Shown: positions 15,492-22,300 of the stretch, one piece after another
How the letters are laid out: the number at the start of each line of letters is the position of its first letter
How positions within the stretch are numbered: position 1 is the first letter of the stretch
Assembly (NCBI GenBank): GCA_020025885.1
Contig: JAHHRJ010000025.1
Span: 1 to 30,768 of the forward strand
Source of the DNA: Butyricicoccus sp.
GTDB lineage: Bacteria > Bacillota > Clostridia > Oscillospirales > Butyricicoccaceae
Direction of reading: 5' to 3'
DNA length: 30,768 nt
The notes under the pieces: generated by a model
What the model was told of the DNA's origin: nothing
Seen by the model: only the letters and a program-made list of their open reading frames with translations
Databases searched by the model: none
Program-made: the position numbers and the translations under genes

Positions 15492-15910
15492 ACGTTCTCC
15501 TCGATTTCCAGCTGACGCATTTCTGGTTCCGTTCCATAGGTCAGCTTTACCGATTTATGAGAAGCTGGCAAAAGCGCACCTGCATTTTCACTCCACTCTA
15601 TGAGTAAAATGCGTGTGCCATCCAGATACTCCTCAAATCCAAGTTCAAACAGCGCTTCTTCATCCAGAATGCGATATAGGTCAAAGTGTACGACGGTACC
15701 CTGCGGCACAGCATATTCATTTGCAATGGCAAACGTTGGACTGGTGACGCGTCCTGTATAGCCAAGCCCGCGCAGCACACCGCGCGCAAAGGCTGTTTTT
15801 CCCGCGCCCAGATCACCGTCCAATGTAATCACATCGCCTGGCACAAGGGACGCCGAAAAATCTACGCCCGCCTGTTCCGTTTCCTCTGGAGAATGGGTGA
15901 TTTTCAGCAT
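15488..15910 (-). CDS. tsaE: tRNA threonylcarbamoyladenosine biosynthesis ATPase TsaE
   Basis: This 140-residue P-loop ATPase drives cycles of the TsaB-TsaD complex in t6A synthesis. The Walker A is GDLGAGKTAFARG (from residue 32), followed by VTSPTFAIANEY, then HFDLYRI and LLIEWSEN (Walker B-like region). The start at 15910 is chosen because GAGG lies 6 bases upstream; two upstream in-frame ATGs (15922, 15946) lack suitable spacing. It is the first gene of a four-gene operon, preceded by a nearly 190-base leader. Confidence 0.95.
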   Translation of the reverse strand: MLKITHSPEETEQAGVDFSASLVPGDVITLDGDLGAGKTAFARGVLRGLGYTGRVTSPTFAIANEYAVPQGTVVHFDLYRILDEEALFELGFEEYLDGTRILLIEWSENAGALLPASHKSVKLTYGTEPEMRQLEIEENV

Positions 15911-15987
15911 ATGACACCTCATTATGGCAACACCGTACAATATCATCTGCGGCGTTTTGCGAAAATTTCACGCCATAAATTCGTTGT

Positions 15988-16013
15988 GAATCCTTGAAAT
16001 CCACCAAGGATTC
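15988..16013 (-). other. Perfect hairpin in the leader of the tsaE operon
   Basis: GAATCCTTG (15988-15996) and CAAGGATTC (16005-16013) are perfect inverted repeats around an 8-base loop. They are flanked by a wider repeat of TTCACGCC (15967-15974 and 16021-16028). It lies inside the predicted 5' untranslated region. There is no T-run after the stem, so it is not an ordinary terminator. A structured leader or a fossil repeat is possible. Confidence 0.55.
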
Positions 16014-16104
16014 CTGCGGATTCACGCCTTTTTCTGACGAGAAATTTTTCAAAAAATCGCTCTTGCTGAATTATGCGGTATTGCCTTATTTTTTATCTTG
16101 TCTT

Positions 16105-16133
16105 ATCATACCACGCAGGCAGGCAATTGACAA
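16105..16133 (-). promoter_or_regulatory. Sigma-A promoter of tsaE-tsaB-rpiB-upp
   Basis: On the minus strand TTGTCA (16133-16128) and TATGAT (16110-16105) are separated by 17 bases. The start would be near 16098, giving a leader of about 188 bases before the tsaE ATG. The -35 region is shared, on the opposite strand, with a TTGACA at 16127-16132 facing the GGDEF remnant. Confidence 0.75.
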
Positions 16134-16189
16134 GAAAAATGGGTATCTTGTAGCTTATTCGAACCAAATAAGAATGGGAAGGGTTACAA

Positions 16190-16311
16190 ATGAAAAAGTG
16201 GTTCACATCTAAAGATTGTGGGACGGCTTGGCGGTGATGAGTTTATCCTCTTTGCGCAAAACATACCAGCTCTGCCAGTATTGAATCAGCACATCAAAGA
16301 GCTAAACCATC
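16190..16311 (+). pseudogene. Remnant of a diguanylate cyclase (GGDEF) gene with an internal deletion
   Basis: A good ribosome-binding site (GGGAAGGG) and ATG (16190) start a 15-codon frame (MKKWFTSKDCGTAWR) that stops at 16235-16237. In another frame, from 16218, the sequence reads GRLGGDEFILFAQNIPALP followed by a helix-like VLNQHIKELNHLKN. That is the active-site loop and the next helix of a GGDEF domain. Everything upstream of the motif, normally over 100 residues of domain plus any sensor, is missing. The simplest reading is a deletion joining the start of the gene to its catalytic centre out of frame. The downstream hairpin at 16341-16377 would have been its terminator. Confidence 0.7.
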
Positions 16312-16340
16312 TCAAAAATAAAAGCAAAAATCCAAAAAAG

Positions 16341-16377
16341 CAGGCGGTACGCAGCAATTCAAGCCACGTACCGCCTG
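16341..16377. terminator. Bidirectional terminator between the GGDEF remnant and the transglycosylase gene
   Basis: CAGGCGGTACG (16341-16351) and CGTACCGCCTG (16367-16377) form an 11-bp perfect stem. It is followed by TTTTCTT on the plus strand and by CTTTTTTGG on the minus strand, 90 bases after the lytic transglycosylase stop. Confidence 0.85.
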
Positions 16378-16466
16378 TTTTCTTGTTCAACTCCCCGTCT
16401 GGCAGACGCCGTAAATCATACTCTGGATTCTTTTCCGTTCTCCCACCGAAGACAGTTCTTTTTGTT

Positions 16467-17174
16467 TTAGAAGTAAAACGGGTTTGTATTGTCTGTCAGA
16501 TCAAGACTTGGCAGGCTGTATCTCATACCCTGTGCCATCATGTAGATGAGCTGCTGCATTTTATCTTCGATCATCGCATCCATTGTGACAATCGGCATCT
16601 CATCACCCAGACCACCGCCTGTGATCGCATTACGTGCTGCTGGGATCGTGATATTTTCACCCACCAGCGCAGTTACCTTGCGCACATAGTTCTGTGTCTC
16701 CTTAAACGGAGGCACACCACCATACTTTGCCACATTGCCGCTGCCTGCATTGTATGCTGCGAGTGTCAGCGTGAGGTCTCCATCATATCTGCGGGACAGA
16801 TCAGCAAGCTGCTGTGCACCCGCCATGATATTTTCCTCTGGGTCAAATGGGTCTTTTACATGGTATTCTTCGACATTGCATGGCATAAGCTGCATAATAC
16901 CCATTGCACCCGCATGGGATACACAATTGGGATTGAAGTCTGATTCCGTCTTTGCGACCGCTTTGAGCAGATTCACTGGAACACCAGTCGCTCTGGACGC
17001 ACGCTCAAACATCTCGTCCATGCTCTTACTGCCAGAAGAAATTGCAGGTGCGCCGCTTTCCATACGCTCTGCCAGCATATGCGCAAAAGTTTCAATGCTA
17101 TTTGTCTGCTGGAGCTGCAAAGAGGACATTCCTCTGATCGCCCAGTCCATCATCAAATTATTTTGTACTTTCAA
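16467..17174 (-). CDS. Lytic transglycosylase (SLT domain), signal-less
   Basis: This 235-residue protein has a goose-lysozyme-like SLT domain in its middle. VPVNLLKAVAKTESDFNP carries the catalytic Glu 77, followed by GAMGIMQLMP and LTLAAYNAGSGNVAKYGG. It would cleave peptidoglycan glycan strands. There is no signal peptide or membrane segment. The N-terminal ~50 residues are Met/Gln/Ser-rich, as in proteins exported by the flagellar apparatus. The start codon is TTG (17174), supported by AAAGGAG 7 bases upstream. It lies 59 bases after the chemoreceptor gene, in the motility block, which suggests a role in cutting a passage for the flagellum. That role is inference. Confidence 0.88.
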   Translation of the reverse strand: MKVQNNLMMDWAIRGMSSLQLQQTNSIETFAHMLAERMESGAPAISSGSKSMDEMFERASRATGVPVNLLKAVAKTESDFNPNCVSHAGAMGIMQLMPCNVEEYHVKDPFDPEENIMAGAQQLADLSRRYDGDLTLTLAAYNAGSGNVAKYGGVPPFKETQNYVRKVTALVGENITIPAARNAITGGGLGDEMPIVTMDAMIEDKMQQLIYMMAQGMRYSLPSLDLTDNTNPFYF

Positions 17175-17233
17175 GCGCGTTCTCCTTTCCTTTCAATATC
17201 CGAAATTTAAGTAATTCCATTGTATCATAAGCA

Positions 17234-19243
17234 TTAAAAATTCTCTAGTCTAAACTTTCCAACGAGCCGTTTCATCTCTTCTGCCTGACTGGAAAGCTCT
17301 TCTGCAGTCGCTGCGCTCTGCTCACTTGCAGAGGAGTTAGACTGTACGATATCGGAGATCTGCAAGACCTGTGTGTTGATCTCCTCGACCGACTGTGCCT
17401 GCTTCTGCGATTCCTCATAGATATGATAGATGTGCTCGGCAACCTCGTTTGCGCTGGTCATAACCTTTTGGAGTGCGTTGGAGGTCACCTCTGCAAGTGC
17501 AGTACCGCGATGTGTTGCTTCCACCGAGCGATGAATGAGCTGTGCAGAAATCTTTGCAGCCTCTGCGCTCTTCGCTGCCAGATTGCGCACTTCATCCGCA
17601 ACCACAGCAAATCCCTTACCAGCCATCCCCGCACGTGCCGCCTCAACTGCCGCATTGAGTGCTAGGATATTGGTTTGGAACGCGATATCATCAATTGCCT
17701 TTAAGATCTTAACGATTTCGTCCGAGTTGTGCTCGATCTCGCTGACTGCTTCCACCAAGTCGCCCATCGAACGAATACCGTCTACCAGCATTTGCTGTGC
17801 CATATGTGAGCTGTTATTTGCACTCTGCGCATCCTTTGCCGTTATATTGACCTGCTGTGCCAAATCCGAGATCTGTGTGGTAAGTCCTTGGATCGTGCCC
17901 GCCTGCTCAGAGGAACCGCTTGCAAGCTCACTGCCCGCAGTCGCAACCTGCTCTGCACCAAGTGCAACCTGATCTGCTACCTTTATAATACCGCCAATGG
18001 TCTCACGCAGCTGACTATGGATGATTTCGATCTGACTCTTGAGTCGTGCAAAATCGCCTGGATATACAGCGGCTTGCTCCAGATTTGCAAGATCGCCCTG
18101 TGCCATTTTCGTAAGCGCAGCACTGACATCATCGATCATATGCGCCAGCCCATCTACCATCTGTTCAATTGAGAAAGACAATCTATGTACTTCATCCTGT
18201 CCCTTGACCATTGGCGTTGGACTGTGCAGATCTCCTTCTGTCAGCTGACCAAGGCGAGACGCACAAGATCCAAGCGGCGTACTCATCGACTTACCAATCC
18301 AAACAGCAATGACTGCGCCAATGATAACCAGCAGAAGCACTGCGCTGAGTTGGATCCGACCACCCACCTGTGCCGGATGCAGGAATTCTGCCATATCGAT
18401 CGTGACTGCAATGCTCCATCCATCTGAACCTTTGATTGGCGCATAGGACTGTATATAAGACCCACCGTCTTGATGCTCATATTCTCCAAGTCCAGTTTCC
18501 CCTCGAATCATTGCCTGCTCGATCTTTGCAAGCTCCTGCAACTTCTTGTTTTTTGCTGCATTTCCTGCCTGCATGATCACATTTTCCTTATTTATAACTG
18601 CTGCAGTATCCGGAGAAGCGATCACAGTACCTGTGTTGTCAAGAATATAGGAGTAGGCATTTCCCGACTTACCCACTGCAATGTTGTCTACAATTGTTTG
18701 CAGCACATGGGTATCACAGCGGAAATACACAACACCTGTTACTTGTCCGTTCTTCTGAATGGGCGCTGCAATGATGATATACATATCCTGCTGATTTGAG
18801 GAAATATATGGCGTTGTCATATAAGTCTGTCCCTGTATTGCCTTCTGGAAATAAATCTCCTGAGACAGATTCACCTGATTGATCGGGTCGATACCATTGG
18901 CATCGGTATAGCCAGCCGAGCGCATATAGTACGCCTGTACACGATCTTCCAGAAACGCTTTCTTGCGTTCTGCTGATTCTGCTGGATCTGATAGAATATC
19001 ATTTCGCCCAATCTCCTCGATTGCACTGGTATAGGTCGAGATCATATTCTGTGCAGCAATCGCCGCAACCTTTGCTGTTTCTACTGCACTGAGACTAATC
19101 GCCTTAATGGTAGAAATCTTCGTGACCCCAACACCTAAAATACCTATGGTGCTTGCTGCGATCATAACTGCCAGAACCAAGATTGCAACCAGTTTATGCT
19201 GTATTTTCTGTATTTTCTTTATTTTCAGCTTCACAAAGTGCAC
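17234..19243 (-). CDS. Methyl-accepting chemotaxis protein with dCache sensor
   Basis: This 669-residue chemoreceptor has TM1 at about residues 17-39 and a periplasmic-type dCache domain (about 50-290, with YFQKAIQGQTYMTTPYIS and the strands IIAAPIQKNGQVTGVVYF). TM2 is at about 297-316, then come a HAMP domain (about 317-370) and the MCP signalling hairpin. The hairpin tip IAFQTNILALNAAVEAARAG-x2-GKGFAVVADEVRNLA, which contacts CheA and CheW, is intact. No C-terminal CheR-binding pentapeptide is seen. The start is GTG (19243) with AGGA 6 bases before it; a second GTG at 19234 is also possible. The cluster with cheA-cheW-cheR suggests a local signalling unit. The ligand is unknown, but dCache domains often bind amino acids. 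Confidence 0.94.
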   Translation of the reverse strand: MHFVKLKIKKIQKIQHKLVAILVLAVMIAASTIGILGVGVTKISTIKAISLSAVETAKVAAIAAQNMISTYTSAIEEIGRNDILSDPAESAERKKAFLEDRVQAYYMRSAGYTDANGIDPINQVNLSQEIYFQKAIQGQTYMTTPYISSNQQDMYIIIAAPIQKNGQVTGVVYFRCDTHVLQTIVDNIAVGKSGNAYSYILDNTGTVIASPDTAAVINKENVIMQAGNAAKNKKLQELAKIEQAMIRGETGLGEYEHQDGGSYIQSYAPIKGSDGWSIAVTIDMAEFLHPAQVGGRIQLSAVLLLVIIGAVIAVWIGKSMSTPLGSCASRLGQLTEGDLHSPTPMVKGQDEVHRLSFSIEQMVDGLAHMIDDVSAALTKMAQGDLANLEQAAVYPGDFARLKSQIEIIHSQLRETIGGIIKVADQVALGAEQVATAGSELASGSSEQAGTIQGLTTQISDLAQQVNITAKDAQSANNSSHMAQQMLVDGIRSMGDLVEAVSEIEHNSDEIVKILKAIDDIAFQTNILALNAAVEAARAGMAGKGFAVVADEVRNLAAKSAEAAKISAQLIHRSVEATHRGTALAEVTSNALQKVMTSANEVAEHIYHIYEESQKQAQSVEEINTQVLQISDIVQSNSSASEQSAATAEELSSQAEEMKRLVGKFRLENF

Positions 19244-19286
19244 GTTCCTTCCTAAAATTTCTCTCTTACCCTATTTCACATTTCAC

Positions 19287-19321
19287 AGAAAGGTGGACAC
19301 CTTCCGGTGCCCAGCCTTTCT
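19287..19321 (-). other. Stable hairpin in the chemoreceptor leader
   Basis: The segment folds into a stem of about 15 pairs with one bulge and a 4-base loop (arms AGAAAGGTGGACACC and GGTGCCCAGCCTTTCT). No T-run follows on either strand. It lies between the SLH gene and the MCP start, inside the likely MCP leader, so a regulatory or mRNA-processing structure is possible. Confidence 0.5.
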
Positions 19322-19353
19322 ACGTATTCTTAGAATTTTGCAGACCTGCAGCT

Positions 19354-19382
19354 AGTATAGTCTCAGCTTTGTGTGTTATTAA
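19354..19382 (-). promoter_or_regulatory. Candidate promoter of the chemoreceptor gene
   Basis: On the minus strand TTAATA (19382-19377) and TATACT (19359-19354) are 17 bases apart. The -35 element overlaps the stop codon of the SLH gene. This would allow the chemoreceptor and transglycosylase genes to be transcribed apart from the upstream operon. Confidence 0.4.
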
Positions 19383-22300
19383 TGAACACTATTTCCAAGT
19401 CTTGCTTCAAAAGAGGGCTTCTTTGAATCTTGACCAGGTACCAATCTCAATTCAAACTGTCCTGCCTCATCGCCATTTGCATTTGTAATGACGTCCGTAA
19501 ATTGAACCACATCATTCACCTTCCAATTGAACACTCTAAGTTCCACTTTAGAGTAGGCTTTCTTCTTCGTTGTGCCTACCTGAACCGTATTATATGTGCC
19601 CTTTTGGAATTTCACGGAAGCGCCTTTATTCGTCAATATTGGCTTCAGGAAACCTTCGCTGGTACGCTGTGTTGTCGACCATTGTGATTGATCCATCGGA
19701 CGCGGCTGACCACTTGTATCACCTGTACGTTTATAATACAGCGGTTCAGAGAAACTAATCGTAACATATCCGCTGTACAGCCCAGAACCAGCCTTTTCTT
19801 CTTTCAATTTATCAACCTTCAAGTCAGTAATGACTGGTACATGAGAAGCTGATGGTGATGGTGATGGTGATGGTGATGGCGATGGCGATGTAGGCTCAGG
19901 TAGAGCCAATAAGGTTTGAGCGACACGCTGGATTCGTGGTTGAATCGCTTCATTGCGTCCATTTTGTCCGCCTGCTCCGCCTTGTGAACTAGAGCTAGCA
20001 CCAAGTGTAGCAACAAAGCCTGGTCTTGCTGGCTTCGTTGGATCAGAGTCTGGAAAAATATTGCTGTTCAAGAGTAAACTAAAATGCCCTGCAATATTAC
20101 CTTCTACATCACAAATATCTGAGGTAAATGTTAATCCCTGCCCTACTTTTAGTTTACTATAGTCATACCGAATACTCTTATATGGACCTTTGCCCTGTCC
20201 CTTAAACTCTATTTTTGCAGGAGCCTTACCTACCAGTTCGATACTGTAAGCTCCGTTATTAGGTTTAAAAGTTTGCTTGGTTGTTGGATATACTTTGTCT
20301 ATTTCATTGGCTCCATCCTTTTTGAAATATAATGGTTCTGAGAAAGTAACTGTAATACTACCATCATATTCGCCACCTTTTCCACCGCTTGGTACTTCGC
20401 CAACAACACTCGTAATGATTGGAGCACTTCCATCACGTGGAACAATACGATCCAGACGATATAGCACATATTTACCGCCTAGTTGATTTCGTGCCAACGC
20501 AACCATTGTATAAGCATTTTTTTCAGCCAAGTCTTTCAGTTCAACAGGACTGCGCATCATGTTATTAGCATCTACTGGTAGACCTGCAATACTCAATGTT
20601 CCCTGTAGTTGGGCTCCATCTCCGGTTCCCTGCTGACCGATAATCAACTGACCAACTTGAGCCCATTTCTTCTCCTCTGCACTAGGATTGTCTTCAGCTG
20701 TTGGATTTAGTATAAATGGTTTGGATGCAAAATTATTCTCATCGTTTTTAGTCGGCAATGCATCTTTAATGATAGGATCGAGATGATTTGTTGGATATAA
20801 CTTCCACCAGATATCTGAATTTTGACTAACCAATACAGAAACCTGTGTAACTCCCTTACCTGAAAGGTCATTTTTAAGTTCAAGCTTTGGTGTTTCCACT
20901 TCACCCGTTTCAATTTGGTAGTAATAAACTGGAGAAAGCTCCTGCGGAACCCCTTTCAGAACAAAGTATACATCATACTTTGTTTTTGGCTGTAACCCCT
21001 CAATCTTGAACTCATGCACACCATCTGGCGCAATGCCCTTACCATCTGCACCTGCAAAACTTCCTTGAATTGCACCTGAAAGTGAACCGAATGCCTGATT
21101 GACAATATCTTGTGCAACTGGATTAGTTATAAGTTGTGGTTGAGGAGCTTCACCATTAGTCGGTGGCGTTTGAACTGATGGCTTGGGCGATAATACTGCT
21201 GTTGGTGTTGCTGGTGTAACAACATAATACAAAGTTGCAGTACGTGTTACTTTAATTTTGGGAATGACAATCGAGTCACCAATATTTGTAAAATCCGGAT
21301 AGGGCTTTTCAAACTTTGGAATAATTGTATCTACCAGAACGGTCATAAGCTCCAAGGATGGCGGTGTACCAACCAAAGTTACGCCATTTCCAACCAGTTG
21401 CTCCCAATACTGTGCTGGATTTTTTGCAAGTGATTCCAAATCTGCACGATTTCCCGCAATCGGAACGGAATAGACATTTACAATACGATTTGCCTCATCC
21501 ACTGGGCGACCATTCAGCTTAGTAATCTTGAGCCCATAGCTACGCGGCAACTTGAACTCATTCAACTTTGTGAAAGCAGGTTTTTTCTTATTACCGTCTT
21601 GTACAGCACAAATTTGAGCTAGTGATACTGCGCTATTTTCCGCAACATGACCAATGACATCTTTTCCATCCACTTGAACCTTTACCCAATCATCTTTTCC
21701 ATTTTTGCTTGACTTTTGGAGCAATTCAAAATCAATATCAGAGTTCGACCAAAAGATTAAATCAAAGAAAATATTATCTGAGACATCTGTAGACTGTGGG
21801 CGCAGTTCTAATCCCATATGCATAGTTTCGGGAAAATCTTTGAGTTTAGTCTGTACAATCCGTGAAAATACTGTTGCGAACTCCAAAACACGAGATTTAT
21901 CCTCAATTTTATTGTTGGACGTATCATAAATTCCCTTGCTCAATTCCACCTTATATTTATTACCGCTGAGCAAAGGCAGTGCTTTGTGATCTCCCCCCTT
22001 GAATGTCAGAACTGTCTTACCTTCTTCCAGTACACAGACTACATTATTTTCTGCATAGTCTTTATCTGGTAAAACATTATCAAATGCCTTATCCATGTCA
22101 TAGAAAATAAAGTTTTTCTTGACTGCAGCAATTAACGCCTCTCCAGTGAGCTCATGCAGTGAAGCACGCTTACCATTGTCATCAACTTCAACGCGAACTT
22201 CCTCATTGAATGCAATTTTGATATCAGAATCCACCAGCGGCTGACCATTAACCTCAGGATCAAACTTGAGTTCCACTGTCGGTGGGATTACATCGAGCGT

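Noticed and set aside
16127..16156. Plus-strand promoter TTGACA...TAGCTT before the GGDEF remnant
   Set aside because: The second hexamer is poor and the gene is dead. The same bases form a better promoter on the minus strand for tsaE.
16218..16943. Long plus-strand open frame starting at the GGDEF motif
   Set aside because: Only the first ~30 codons resemble a protein family. The rest runs through a terminator and then antisense through the transglycosylase gene. It is reported only as a GGDEF remnant.
19851..19890. Regular short repeats as a possible CRISPR or microsatellite switch
   Set aside because: The unit is 6 bases without spacers and codes for Pro-Ser in frame, so it is a protein linker. 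It cannot switch the gene on and off because changes keep the frame.
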